A DNA stretch of 64,000 nt, taken from positions 62,001 to 126,000 of the forward strand of contig NZ_JAAIYP010000004.1 in NCBI RefSeq assembly GCF_011022235.1, read 5' to 3'. This document shows, one piece after another, positions 29,376 to 37,906 of this stretch (positions within the stretch are counted from its first letter, which is position 1; every line of letters starts with the position of its first letter). Origin of the DNA: Magnetospirillum aberrantis SpK. Its GTDB lineage: Bacteria > Pseudomonadota > Alphaproteobacteria > Rhodospirillales > Magnetospirillaceae. The position numbers and the translations under genes were made by a program. The notes under the pieces are model-generated. The model searched no databases. It worked only from the letters and a program-made list of their open reading frames with translations, and was not told the DNA's origin.

Positions 29376-30986
29376 GTGGGCAGGATACCCGGCTGGGCCG
29401 GCGCGCTGGTCACCGCCTTGGCGGTGCTGGCGTCGACCGTTCTGTTCGACCATCTGGAAACCGAACGGTTCCTGTCTGAACTGCGCGTCCAGGTCCTGGA
29501 CCGGGTCAGCACCAAACGCGCCACCCTAGAAGCCAGCCTGAACGCCCGCCTGCATCTGGTGCGCGGACTGGCGGCCTTCACCCAGACCGGCGACGAGATC
29601 AGCGAAAGCCGCTTCACCAACTTCGCCCGCAATCTGGTGACGGGCCGGACCGACGTGCGCGGTCTGGTGCTGGCGCCCGGTTGCGTGATCCGCTACGTCT
29701 ATCCACGGGAAAGCAACGCCTCGGCCATCGGCACCGACCTGATGTCCATCCCACGTTTCGCCCCGATCATCCGCCAGACCATCGAAAGCAACAAGATGAC
29801 CGTGGCCGGCCCGGCCGAACTGGTCCAGGGCGGTTCGGGTCTGTTGGGACGCATTCCCGTCTTCCACGACGAAAACGGTGTGCGCACCTTGTGGGGGCTG
29901 GCGATCATCGTGCTCGACGTTCCCTCGCTGTTGGCCGAGGCCGGACTGACCGACGATTCCCTGGTGGAATACGCCATCCGCGGCCGCGACGGATTGGGCG
30001 CGATGGGCGAGGAATTCTTCGGCCCCGCCAAACTGTTCGCCTCGCAACCGGTGCTGATGGACGTGACCTTGCCCAACGGCTCGTGGCAGATCGCCGCCGT
30101 GCCGGTGGGCGGCTGGCCCACCGCCTCGCCCCGGCGGCCGACGCTGTTCGCCATCGGCTGCGCCCTGGCTCTGTTGTCGGCGCTGGCGGTGCACGGCCTG
30201 CTGAGCCAGGCGGCGAGGCTCAGGCGGGCCATCGCCGACAGCCGGGCCGGCGAGGCCCGTCTGCGCGGCGCGGTCGACGCCCTGGCGCAATCCAACGCCG
30301 AGTTGGAGCGTTTCGCCTATGTCGCCTCGCACGACCTCCAGGAACCCTTGCGCACCATCACCAGCTTCGCCCAATTGCTGGAACGGCGGTCAAGCGCCCG
30401 CCTGCAATCCGAGGACCTGGACTACCTGCGCTTCATCGTCAGCGGGGCGAAGCGCATGCATGCGCTGGTCAACGACCTTCTGGCCTATTCGCGGGTGACC
30501 AACAAGGGCTCGCCCTTCGTCCCGGTGGACACCGCCGCCCTGGTCGAGCGGGTGGTGCAGAACCTGCACGAAAGCATCGTCAGCGCCGGCGCCCAACTGA
30601 ACATCGGCGCGTTGCCCGCCGTCCAGGGAGACGAGATGCAGTTGACGCAGTTGTTCCAGAACGTGATCGGCAACGCGGTCAAATTCCATCGCCCCGGCCA
30701 GCAGCCCCATGTCAGCATCCAGGCCACGGCCATGGCCGATGGCATGCGGTTTTCCATCAGCGATGATGGCATCGGCATCCCGGCCGAATACCGCGAACAC
30801 ATCTTCACCATCTTCAAACGTCTGCATCCCGGTGAGACCTATCCCGGCACCGGCATCGGCCTGGCGATCTGCAAACGCATCGTCGACCGCCACGGCGGAC
30901 GCATCTGGGTCGAGGAAAGTCCCGAGGGCGGCTCCATCTTCTTCTTCACCCTGCCATCCACCATTTCTGACGAGCCGCTGGCTTAG
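29376..30986 (+). CDS. membrane sensor histidine kinase with CHASE-like periplasmic domain
   Basis: A 536-residue two-component kinase. TM1 is near residues 8-24, and a periplasmic ligand domain of about 200 residues (CHASE-like: VRGLAAFTQTGDEISESRF, VLAPGCVIRYVYPRE) leads to TM2 (LFAIGCALALLSALAVHGLL). The cytoplasmic kinase has the H-box VASHDLQEPLRTITSF, N-box NVIGNAVKFHRP, G1 DDGIGIP and G2 GTGIGLAICK. The GTG at 29376 suits AAGGGG upstream; another GTG three codons earlier is possible. No partner response regulator is adjacent. Confidence 0.86.
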   Translation: MGRIPGWAGALVTALAVLASTVLFDHLETERFLSELRVQVLDRVSTKRATLEASLNARLHLVRGLAAFTQTGDEISESRFTNFARNLVTGRTDVRGLVLAPGCVIRYVYPRESNASAIGTDLMSIPRFAPIIRQTIESNKMTVAGPAELVQGGSGLLGRIPVFHDENGVRTLWGLAIIVLDVPSLLAEAGLTDDSLVEYAIRGRDGLGAMGEEFFGPAKLFASQPVLMDVTLPNGSWQIAAVPVGGWPTASPRRPTLFAIGCALALLSALAVHGLLSQAARLRRAIADSRAGEARLRGAVDALAQSNAELERFAYVASHDLQEPLRTITSFAQLLERRSSARLQSEDLDYLRFIVSGAKRMHALVNDLLAYSRVTNKGSPFVPVDTAALVERVVQNLHESIVSAGAQLNIGALPAVQGDEMQLTQLFQNVIGNAVKFHRPGQQPHVSIQATAMADGMRFSISDDGIGIPAEYREHIFTIFKRLHPGETYPGTGIGLAICKRIVDRHGGRIWVEESPEGGSIFFFTLPSTISDEPLA

Positions 30987-31038
30987 GCGCGCGCGACCGG
31001 CTACCATCGGGACAGGACAATTCCCATGGACCGGATGG

Positions 31039-31365
31039 ATGTTCGGGTTCCTCAAGACCATGTTCGACAAGGAGGCACAGGAGGCCATCGATCGGCGCGC
31101 CCGCCAGTTGGCGCCCAGCCGTGCCCCAAAGCCGGCAGCCGTGCCCGCACCGAACCGCGACGCGGCCATCGCCCGCATGCAATCCCAGGTCAAGGACTTC
31201 GTCACCCCGGAACGTCAGGCGCTGATCGCCAACGCCATGGCGGTTCACCGCGCCAAACAGAATATCCTGGCCGACCTTGACGACGAAAGCCGCGCCAAGC
31301 TGGTGGCCATGGCCATCACGACCCTGCTGCACCAGGACCCGCCCCCCGAAAAGACCAAGAAGTAA
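31039..31365 (+). CDS. hypothetical helical protein upstream of meaB
   Basis: A 108-residue basic protein, mostly helical with a Pro/Ala linker (APSRAPKPAAVPAPN). The C-terminal half (LIANAMAVHRAKQNILADLD to LVAMAITTLLHQDPP) looks like a conserved helical pair. No family is recognised and no membrane segment is present. The ATG at 31039 was chosen over earlier ATGs in other frames because this frame continues to the stop 14 bases before meaB. It is probably co-transcribed with meaB. Confidence 0.6.
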   Translation: MFGFLKTMFDKEAQEAIDRRARQLAPSRAPKPAAVPAPNRDAAIARMQSQVKDFVTPERQALIANAMAVHRAKQNILADLDDESRAKLVAMAITTLLHQDPPPEKTKK

Positions 31366-31379
31366 CAGGAACCGCTCTC

Positions 31380-32378
31380 TTGTCCCTTGATCCCCTGCAC
31401 CTTGCCGAAGGCGTCCTGGCCGGCCAACGCCGCGCCCTGGCCCGCGCCATCACCTTGATCGAATCCACCCGCCCCGACCACCGCGAAGCGGCCGAGGCCC
31501 TGTTGCACCGCCTGCTGCCGCATGCCGGCCGCAGCGTGCGCATCGGCATCACCGGCGTGCCCGGTGCCGGCAAGTCCACCTTCATCGAGGCTTTCGGCCT
31601 GCATGTGGTGGACAAGGGGCATCGTCTGGCGGTGCTGGCGGTGGACCCGTCCAGCCCCCGCACCGGCGGCTCGATTCTCGGCGACAAGACCCGCATGGAG
31701 GAATTGTCGCGCGACGAACGGGCCTTCATCCGTCCCAGCCCGTCGGGCTGCACGCTGGGCGGCGTGGCGCGGCGCACGCGCGAGGCCATGCTGGTGTGCG
31801 AAGCCGCCGGCTACGACGTCATCGTGGTGGAAACCGTCGGCGTCGGCCAAAGCGAGACGGCGGTGGCCGACATGGTGGACATGTTCCTGTTGCTGCTGGT
31901 CCCCGGCGGCGGCGACGAACTTCAGGGCATCAAAAAGGGCATCGTCGAACTGGCCGACGCCATCATCGTCAACAAGGCCGACGGCGATCTGGCCCAGGCG
32001 GCGGCGCGGGCCGCCCGCGACTACAAGAACGCCCTGCACCTGCTGACCCCGGCCAACGCCGCGTGGACGGTGCCGGTGCTGACCTGTTCGGCGCTGGAAC
32101 ATGCCGGCATCGAACAGGTGTGGCAAAGCGTCGGCACCTATCGCGACACCATGGGCAAAGTCGGCGCCTTCTCCGAACGCCGTTCCGCCCAGGCACGGGC
32201 CTGGATGTGGAACGAAGTCGCCGAAACCTTGATGCAGACCCTGAAGGACGACCCCAAGGTCGCCCAATTGCTGCCGGCCCTGGAACGCGACGTGGCGACG
32301 GGAAACACCGCCCCCGGCCGCGCCGCGCGACAGTTGGTGGCCACCTTCCGCCACCACCTTGAGTCGGCACTTGCGTAG
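31380..32378 (+). CDS. meaB: methylmalonyl-CoA mutase-associated GTPase MeaB
   Basis: A 332-residue G3E-type GTPase that protects and reactivates the B12-dependent methylmalonyl-CoA mutase. G1 is GITGVPGAGKSTFIEAFG at about residues 54-71. The family motifs SILGDKTRMEEL, VETVGVGQSE, LLLLVPGGGDELQGIKKG and NKADGD are present. The start is TTG at 31380, with AGGA eight bases upstream; a later start would cut into the N-terminal helix. The mutase is not in this window. Confidence 0.93.
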   Translation: MSLDPLHLAEGVLAGQRRALARAITLIESTRPDHREAAEALLHRLLPHAGRSVRIGITGVPGAGKSTFIEAFGLHVVDKGHRLAVLAVDPSSPRTGGSILGDKTRMEELSRDERAFIRPSPSGCTLGGVARRTREAMLVCEAAGYDVIVVETVGVGQSETAVADMVDMFLLLLVPGGGDELQGIKKGIVELADAIIVNKADGDLAQAAARAARDYKNALHLLTPANAAWTVPVLTCSALEHAGIEQVWQSVGTYRDTMGKVGAFSERRSAQARAWMWNEVAETLMQTLKDDPKVAQLLPALERDVATGNTAPGRAARQLVATFRHHLESALA

Positions 32379-32477
32379 GAAAATTTCCAACCCACCGTGT
32401 CCCCCGCTTTGCGGCGGTGCACGTGTGGGAGTATGGTAAGACCGCCCGTTTTGGCAAAGCACCAGGAAAGTCAGTCG

Positions 32478-33044
32478 ATGAACAGCCAGCCTAACGCCCA
32501 AGACCTTTTGGTCCTGAAAAAGGAACTGGTCGGTCTGTTCGGCCATTTGCAGAAAATTCGCAAGGAGCTGGCTGCGCTGAACCCTCCTGGGGCTCCCGAT
32601 CATTTCGGTTCCATGTCCGAACAACTTGACGCCATCGTCAGCGCCACCGAAGGCGCCACCAACACCATCATGGAAAGCGTCGAGGGGGTCGACACCCTGA
32701 TGAACGAGGCGCGCTCCTATTGCCAGGGCGGCAAGCTGGGCGACATCTTCGACCAGGTGACGGAGCGGGTGAACACGGTGTTCGAGGCCTGTTCGTTCCA
32801 GGACATCACCGGCCAGCGCATCACCAAGGTGGTCAACTCGCTGAAGTTCGTCGAGGAACGGATCAACGCCATCATCTTCACCTGGGGTCGCGACGAGCTG
32901 ACCAAGGTGGTGGTCGAGATCAAGGAAGACAAGGACCCCGACAAGAAGCTGCTGCACGGCCCCCAGCTTCCCGGCCAAGGCGTCAGCCAGGCCGAAGTCG
33001 ACAAGATGCTGGCCCAGACCGACATCGACAAGCTTTTCGGGTAG
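32478..33044 (+). CDS. cheZ: CheY-P phosphatase CheZ
   Basis: A 188-residue chemotaxis phosphatase. CheZ is mostly a long helical hairpin; here the catalytic patch FQDITGQRITKVV near residue 115 keeps the Asp and Gln known to act in the E. coli enzyme. The C-terminal helix SQAEVDKMLAQTDIDKLFG resembles the CheY-binding tail. A good ribosome site (AGGAAAG) precedes the ATG. Unusually it lies alone, not in a che operon, between meaB and rpmB. Confidence 0.88.
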   Translation: MNSQPNAQDLLVLKKELVGLFGHLQKIRKELAALNPPGAPDHFGSMSEQLDAIVSATEGATNTIMESVEGVDTLMNEARSYCQGGKLGDIFDQVTERVNTVFEACSFQDITGQRITKVVNSLKFVEERINAIIFTWGRDELTKVVVEIKEDKDPDKKLLHGPQLPGQGVSQAEVDKMLAQTDIDKLFG

Positions 33045-33105
33045 GCTTCCTCATACGCCGTGCCAAGGCATGATTCCAAGCGCTTGGCAAAGAATCGGAA
33101 TCCGC

Positions 33106-33134
33106 TTGACTGGGGGCCTTCGCCCCCGTAAAAA
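33106..33134 (+). promoter_or_regulatory. rpmB promoter with a palindrome in its spacer
   Basis: TTGACT (33106-33111) and TAAAAA (33129-33134) are separated by 17 bases. The spacer contains a perfect hairpin GGGGGC-CTTC-GCCCCC (33112-33127). It lies about 85 bases before the rpmB ATG. Confidence 0.6.
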
Positions 33135-33217
33135 CGCGGCTTCCCCGGTTCAAAGCCGGGAGCGGATTACCTTGCGCGGGGCATGACCCCACGCCGAAAA
33201 ACAAGAGGATGTCGACC

Positions 33218-33520
33218 ATGGCCCGTCGTTGCTCCATCACCGGCAAGGGCGTTCTGACCGGTAACAACGTCAGCCACGCCAACAACAAGTCCCGTCGCCG
33301 GTTCCTGCCCAACCTCCAGGAGACCTCGGTTCTGTCCGACGCCCTGGGTCAGATGGTTCGCATCAAGGTCTCGACCCGCGGCCTCAAGACCATCGAGCAC
33401 AATGGCGGCCTGGACGCTTTCCTGCTGACCACCAACGATTCCGTGCTGCCGACCGAGTCCCGCCGCCTGAAGAAGCGCGTGCAGGCCGCTCTGTCCAAGA
33501 AGCAGGCCGCTTCCGCCTAA
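33218..33520 (+). CDS. rpmB: 50S ribosomal protein L28
   Basis: A 100-residue ribosomal protein. [20 protein letters not shown], then [13 protein letters not shown] and the basic C-terminus ([15 protein letters not shown]) are diagnostic of L28. It has its own promoter and a strong terminator, so it is monocistronic. Confidence 0.96.
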   Translation: MARRCSITGKGVLTGNNVSHANNKSRRRFLPNLQETSVLSDALGQMVRIKVSTRGLKTIEHNGGLDAFLLTTNDSVLPTESRRLKKRVQAALSKKQAASA

Positions 33521-33561
33521 AAAAGCGGTCGCCGCGCTTCCGGCACAAGCCGATCGCAAGG

Positions 33562-33587
33562 CCCTGGGGGAAACCCCAGGGTCTTTT
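33562..33587 (+). terminator. rho-independent terminator of rpmB
   Basis: CCCTGGGG (33562-33569) and CCCCAGGG (33574-33581) form a perfect 8-bp stem with loop GAAA, followed by TCTTTT. Confidence 0.92.
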
Positions 33588-33675
33588 GGCGTTCGCCCCT
33601 TCTCTCGCACAGCACCTTGGCAAACAAAAAAGTTCTTCGCCGATTTGCGGGGAGCGGCCCATCAACAGGGCGCTA

Positions 33676-33703
33676 CCCCGGCCAAGCGTAGCGCGAGCCG
33701 GGG
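33676..33703. repeat. inverted repeat in the rpmB-argD intergenic region (REP-like)
   Basis: CCCCGGC (33676-33682) and GCCGGGG (33697-33703) flank CAAGCGTAGCGCGA. It sits in a 298-bp stretch between the rpmB terminator and the convergent aminotransferase gene, which otherwise contains no coding sequence. The neighbouring CGGCTCTCCGCTCCGCTTCGC has the look of dispersed intergenic repeats. Genome-wide copies cannot be tested here. Confidence 0.4.
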
Positions 33704-33818
33704 GCCATGGTGCCGTTTCCCACCGTGGTTTTCGGCTCTCCGCTCCGCTTCGCCCGGAATGACGCCCTTGGGCAAGGAACGGCGTTCCCCGAAATCCGGT
33801 GGATAACCTTTTTCCCTC

Positions 33819-34988
33819 CTACAAAGCCGCCAATGTCCGGTCCAGACATTCGGCGAACAGCCTGATCTCGGCGTCGCTCACCACCAGCGGCGGCAGCATT
33901 CGGGTCACATTGTCCCCGGCGGCGATGGTCAGGACCTTGGCCTCGCGCCGCAGCGCCTCGACCAGAACCACGGACGGACAGGTGGTCTTGATGCCCAGCA
34001 TCAGCCCGCATCCCCGCACCTGGACGACGACATGCGGATGACGCGCCGCCACATCCTCGATCAGTTCCCGCGCCAAATCGCCCTTGCGCCGGACGTCCGC
34101 CAAGAAACTGCGGTCGCAAACCACGTCGAGCACCGCGTTCGCCACGGCAACGGCAAGGGGATTGCCGCCGAAGGTGGAACCGTGCGCCCCCGGCGCCATG
34201 CCGTGCGCCGCGTCGCGGGTGGAAAGACAGGCCCCGATGGGGAAACCGCCGCCCAGCCCCTTGGCCAGACTCATGACGTCCGGTGCGATTGCCGCCGCCT
34301 GATGGGCGAAAAGCTGCCCCGTGCGCCCGATTCCGCACTGGATCTCATCGAAAATCAAAAGCAGACCCTGTTCGTCGCACAATGCCCGCAGATCGCGCAG
34401 GAACCCGTGGCTGACCGGCCGGATGCCGCCTTCCCCCTGGATCGGCTCGATCATGATCGCCGCGGTTTCCGGCCCGATGGCGGCCCGCACGGCCGCCATG
34501 TCCTCGAGCGGGCATTGGTCGAAACCGTCCACCGCCGGACCGAACCCCGCCAGATACTTAGGGTTCCCTCCCGCCGCCATGGTCGCCAGCGTCCGGCCAT
34601 GGAAGGCGCCGGCGAAGGTCAGGACACGCCAGCGCTCAGGCCGGCCGGCGGCGGCGTGGTGCCGCCGGGCGATCTTGATGGCGCATTCATTGGCCTCGGC
34701 CCCGGAATTGGCGAAAAAGGCGAGGTCGGCGAAACAGACGGCCGCCAACCGCTCGGCCAGCCGCTCGCCCTCGGGAATGCGGTAGACGTTGGACAGGTGC
34801 CACAGCTTGCGCCCCTGCCGCTCCAGCGCCGCGACCAAGTGGGGATGGGAATAACCCAAGGCGTTGACGGCGATGCCGGCGCCGAAATCCAGATAGCGCT
34901 CGCCCTCGGTGGTGGTCAGCCATGCGCCCTCGCCGTGGTCGAACACCATGGCGGCCCGCTGAAACACGGGAAGCAACGCATCGGTCAT
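33819..34988 (-). CDS. argD: acetylornithine-type aminotransferase (class III, PLP)
   Basis: A 389-residue PLP enzyme. YLDFGAGIAVNALGYSHPHL, FANSGAEANECAIKIAR and SLAKGLGGGFPIGA (PLP lysine in AKG) match the ArgD/acetylornithine transaminase family, which makes N-acetylornithine and often also succinyl-diaminopimelate. Its neighbours are a BenE transporter and a MocR regulator rather than arginine genes, so it may be a paralogue with another omega-amine substrate. The start overlaps the benE stop by four bases (ATGA) and the stop faces the rpmB region. Confidence 0.85.
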   Translation of the reverse strand: MTDALLPVFQRAAMVFDHGEGAWLTTTEGERYLDFGAGIAVNALGYSHPHLVAALERQGRKLWHLSNVYRIPEGERLAERLAAVCFADLAFFANSGAEANECAIKIARRHHAAAGRPERWRVLTFAGAFHGRTLATMAAGGNPKYLAGFGPAVDGFDQCPLEDMAAVRAAIGPETAAIMIEPIQGEGGIRPVSHGFLRDLRALCDEQGLLLIFDEIQCGIGRTGQLFAHQAAAIAPDVMSLAKGLGGGFPIGACLSTRDAAHGMAPGAHGSTFGGNPLAVAVANAVLDVVCDRSFLADVRRKGDLARELIEDVAARHPHVVVQVRGCGLMLGIKTTCPSVVLVEALRREAKVLTIAAGDNVTRMLPPLVVSDAEIRLFAECLDRTLAAL

Positions 34989-36220
34989 TGCGCTGCCTCC
35001 TCTTTCGCGGACAGCGTTTCCACGAAACGACGGGACGGCAAGCGGCCATGCAGCACCGCATAGGCCCCCAGGCCGATCACCAATCCCCAGAACGCCCCGC
35101 CGATACCAAACAGGCTGATCTTGGCCGAGGCGGCGAGGAAGGTGATCAGCGCCGCCTCGCGCGATTTCACGTCGGCCATGGCGTTGGCCAGACTGCCGCC
35201 GATGGCTCCCAGCAGTGCCAGCCCGGCCAGCGTGGTGATGAACGTCGCCGGAAAAGCCATGAACACCGCCGCCAGCGTCACCCCGAACACCCCGACCAGC
35301 ACGTAGGAAACTCCGGCGGCGATGCCCGCGACCCACCGCTTGGCGGGGTCCGCATGGGCTTCCGGCCCGGTGCAGATGGCCGCCGTGATGGCCGCGACGT
35401 TGAAGGCATGGGAACCGAACGGCGCCATCAGCAACGATCCCAGTCCGGTCACCGCCACGATGGGATTGGCGCTCGTCTTGAACCCGTCATTGCGCAGCAC
35501 CAGCATGCCCGGCATGTACTGGCCGGTCAGCGTGATCAGAAACAGCGGCAGCGCGACGCTGAGCAATCCGTTCAACGAGAATTCCGGCATGGTGAAGACC
35601 GGTGCCGCCAGCTCAAGACGCAGCCCGGAAAGGTCGAGCCGCCCCTGCCCCAACAGAACGGCCAACCCCAGCACCAGGATGCCGACAACCGCATAGCGGG
35701 CGGTCACCCGCTTGAGCGCGACATAGGCGACGATCAGAAAACCGACCAGCAGCGGATCGACCGTCGCGCCGCCAAAGGCGCCAACGCCGAATTGCAGAAG
35801 GATGCCGGCCAGCAGGCCGGACGCCACCCCGGATGGAATCAGCCGGATGACCCGCTCGAAACATCCCGACAGGCCAAGGACGACGAAGGCGGCGGCCGAG
35901 AGCAGATAGGCGCCGACCGCCTCGGCGTAGGAGGTGGTGGACAACGCGGTGACCAGGAAGGCGGCGGCCGGCGTGGACCATGCGGTAATGACCGGTTCAC
36001 GCTGGCGCCAGCTTAGATAAATTCCGGTCAACCCGACACCGATCGAGACCGACCATACCCAGGAAGCGGTCTGTTCCGGGCCCAGGCCGGCGACCTTGGC
36101 CGCCTGGAAAACCAGGATGAAGGTTCCGCCGTAATTGACGATGACGGAAAGCACCCCCGCGACAATGGGGTGCAGCAGATCACCGAACCGCGAAGCCGAT
36201 GATGGAAGAACAGGCAACAT
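34985..36220 (-). CDS. BenE-family transporter
   Basis: A 411-residue inner-membrane carrier with about 12 hydrophobic segments. FGDLLHPIVAGVLSVIVNYG and FQAAKVAGLGPEQTASWVWS near the N-terminus and the NPIVAVTGLGSLLMAPFGSH and GIAAGVSYVLVGVFG region are typical of BenE, a benzoate/proton symporter family. The context (class III aminotransferase on the same transcript, PLP-fold regulator divergent) makes benzoate doubtful; an amine, amino acid or vitamin B6-like compound is an inference worth testing. Confidence 0.85.
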   Translation of the reverse strand: MLPVLPSSASRFGDLLHPIVAGVLSVIVNYGGTFILVFQAAKVAGLGPEQTASWVWSVSIGVGLTGIYLSWRQREPVITAWSTPAAAFLVTALSTTSYAEAVGAYLLSAAAFVVLGLSGCFERVIRLIPSGVASGLLAGILLQFGVGAFGGATVDPLLVGFLIVAYVALKRVTARYAVVGILVLGLAVLLGQGRLDLSGLRLELAAPVFTMPEFSLNGLLSVALPLFLITLTGQYMPGMLVLRNDGFKTSANPIVAVTGLGSLLMAPFGSHAFNVAAITAAICTGPEAHADPAKRWVAGIAAGVSYVLVGVFGVTLAAVFMAFPATFITTLAGLALLGAIGGSLANAMADVKSREAALITFLAASAKISLFGIGGAFWGLVIGLGAYAVLHGRLPSRRFVETLSAKEEAAQ

Positions 36221-36278
36221 GGTGAAGGTCCTTGCTGGTCTGCGGCATCCGGCCGCCGGAAGGCTTGACTCCTAACCT

Positions 36279-36298
36279 GGAAATGGCCTGAAATTTCC
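36279..36298. promoter_or_regulatory. inverted repeat between benE and the MocR gene
   Basis: GGAAAT-N8-ATTTCC lies in the 86-bp divergent region. CCTGGAAAT and CCTGAAAT also occur as a near-direct repeat across it. A weak TTGACT (36265-36270) to TGAAAT (36289-36294) pair overlaps it. A second operator is at 36312-36329. Confidence 0.4.
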
Positions 36299-36306
36299 TG
36301 CCACTT

Positions 36307-37806
36307 ATGCAAATTGGACCAGACCAATTGTTCAAGCATTCCCAACTGGAATCCGTGAAGGCTTGGCTGGTCGATCCGACCCAGGCCAGCCTGCCGCGAC
36401 ATGCCCGCATCCAGCGTGCGGTCCGACAACTGATCCTGGACGGCGCGCTTGGTCCGGGCAGGCCGCTGCCGGCCTCGCGCACGCTCGCCCGGTCGCTTGG
36501 CGTTTCGCGCGACACCGTCGAGACCGCATACGCCCAACTCCACGCCGAAGGCTTCATCGAACGGCGGGTGGGCAGCGGCAGCTATGTGGCGGAGATGAAC
36601 GAGTTCTTTTCCGGCCCCCGGCTGTCCCGCCGCGACGCGCTGTCGCGCAACCAGACCCCGAACCTGAGTGCACGGGGAGAGGCCATGTTCCATGGCGGTG
36701 GCGTGCGTGAACACCTTTCCCCCCGTCCCTTCGCCCCCGGCGTGCCGGAAACCCGCAGCTTTCCGATCCAATTATGGGAACGCCTGGAGCGTCAGGTCCT
36801 CAAGGAAAGCGGCACCCGCGCCCTGGTGCACGGCGACCCGCAAGGGGCGGAACCCCTGCGCCGCGCCATCGCCGATTACGTGAATCTGGAACGGGGCGGA
36901 CGCGCCACCGCCGACCGCGTGGTCGTGCTGACCAGTTCGCAACAGGCGCTGACGCTGTGTGCCAACCTTCTGCTTGATCCCGGTGACCGCATCCTGATCG
37001 AGGACCCGGCCTATTACGGTGCCCGCAAGGCCTTCGACGCCGCCGGGCTGGATTGCGTGCCGGTCCGCGTCGACGGCCAGGGCATGATGGTCGAACGGCT
37101 GCGTGACGACCCGCGTCCCGCCAAGGCGGTGTTCCTGACCCCGTCCCACCAGTTCCCGACCGGCGCCACACTGACGCTCGACCGCCGGCTGTGTCTCATC
37201 GATTGGGCCGCCAAGCACCAGGCCTGGATCATCGAGGACGATTACGACAGCGAGTTCCATTACGCCGGCAAGCCGACGGCCTGCGTCCAGGGTCTCGACC
37301 CCCACGACCGCACCCTCTATATCGGCACGTTCACCAAATCGCTGTTTCCCAGCCTGCGCATCGGCTACGTGGTCCTGCCGCCGTCGCTGGTCACGCCGAT
37401 GACCGTGGCCCGCACCCTGTTGGATGGCCACACGGCCTCGATCCCCCAGTTGACGCTGGCCCGTTTCATGGACGGCGGGCATTTCGGGGCCCATGTCCGG
37501 GCCATGCGCGCCGTCTACGCCCAGCGCCTCGACATCCTGGCGGGGTTGGTGCGCACCCACCTGTCGACCTTCGTCGAGCCGCGGGTGCCCATCGGCGGGC
37601 TGCAACTTTCCTGCGTGCTGAAAGACGGGCTGAGCGAGCGCGCCACCATCGACGCCGCCCGGCGGGTCGGCGTCGAATTGCTGGGGCTGTCGGGACTTCA
37701 TGCTTCCGACGGGGGACAACCCGGCTTCCTGATGGGATTCGCCGCCTACGATCCGGCCGAGCTGGAAACCGCCGTGCGGAAACTGGCGGGTGCCCTGCGC
37801 GCCTGA
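36307..37806 (+). CDS. MocR/PdxR-type transcription regulator (GntR wHTH + aminotransferase fold)
   Basis: A 499-residue regulator. A GntR winged helix lies at about residues 33-95 ([35 protein letters not shown]). A fold-type I aminotransferase domain follows with [26 protein letters not shown] and [14 protein letters not shown], whose Lys would bind PLP as ligand. MocR proteins usually control vitamin B6 or amino-acid genes and often their divergent neighbour. The ATG used lacks a ribosome site and overlaps the TTGGWCY operator at 36312-36329, so translation may begin at GTG 36355, which keeps the wHTH intact. Confidence 0.87.
   Translation: MQIGPDQLFKHSQLESVKAWLVDPTQASLPRHARIQRAVRQLILDGALGPGRPLPASRTLARSLGVSRDTVETAYAQLHAEGFIERRVGSGSYVAEMNEFFSGPRLSRRDALSRNQTPNLSARGEAMFHGGGVREHLSPRPFAPGVPETRSFPIQLWERLERQVLKESGTRALVHGDPQGAEPLRRAIADYVNLERGGRATADRVVVLTSSQQALTLCANLLLDPGDRILIEDPAYYGARKAFDAAGLDCVPVRVDGQGMMVERLRDDPRPAKAVFLTPSHQFPTGATLTLDRRLCLIDWAAKHQAWIIEDDYDSEFHYAGKPTACVQGLDPHDRTLYIGTFTKSLFPSLRIGYVVLPPSLVTPMTVARTLLDGHTASIPQLTLARFMDGGHFGAHVRAMRAVYAQRLDILAGLVRTHLSTFVEPRVPIGGLQLSCVLKDGLSERATIDAARRVGVELLGLSGLHASDGGQPGFLMGFAAYDPAELETAVRKLAGALRA
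36312..36329. promoter_or_regulatory. candidate MocR operator
   Basis: AATTGG-ACCAGA-CCAATT is a perfect 6-6-6 inverted repeat formed by two TTGGWCY half-sites. It covers codons 2-8 of the predicted MocR start. The same half-site recurs upstream of glyA. Confidence 0.55.
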
Positions 37807-37850
37807 TTGGTCTGCCCTATATCGGGAAAGTGGATGGGGAATGCAGACCA
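37807..37850. promoter_or_regulatory. TTGGTCTG half-sites upstream of glyA
   Basis: TTGGTCTG (37807-37814) and CAGACCA (37844-37850) give a widely spaced inverted repeat, TGGTCTGC-N27-GCAGACCA, between the MocR stop and the glyA start. They match the half-sites at the MocR start. Confidence 0.5.
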
Positions 37851-37906
37851 CTCCCATGCTAAGTGCTGGCGTAGCAACCGCTGGCGCCACATGCAGGAGT
37901 TCGGCC

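Noticed and set aside
33130-33175. A tRNA-like T-arm (GGTTCAAAGCC) near rpmB
   Set aside because: No acceptor stem or anticodon arm can be folded around it, so it is a leader hairpin at most.
37014-37232. Short antisense frames within the MocR gene
   Set aside because: They have no start context or homology and lie within a well-supported gene.
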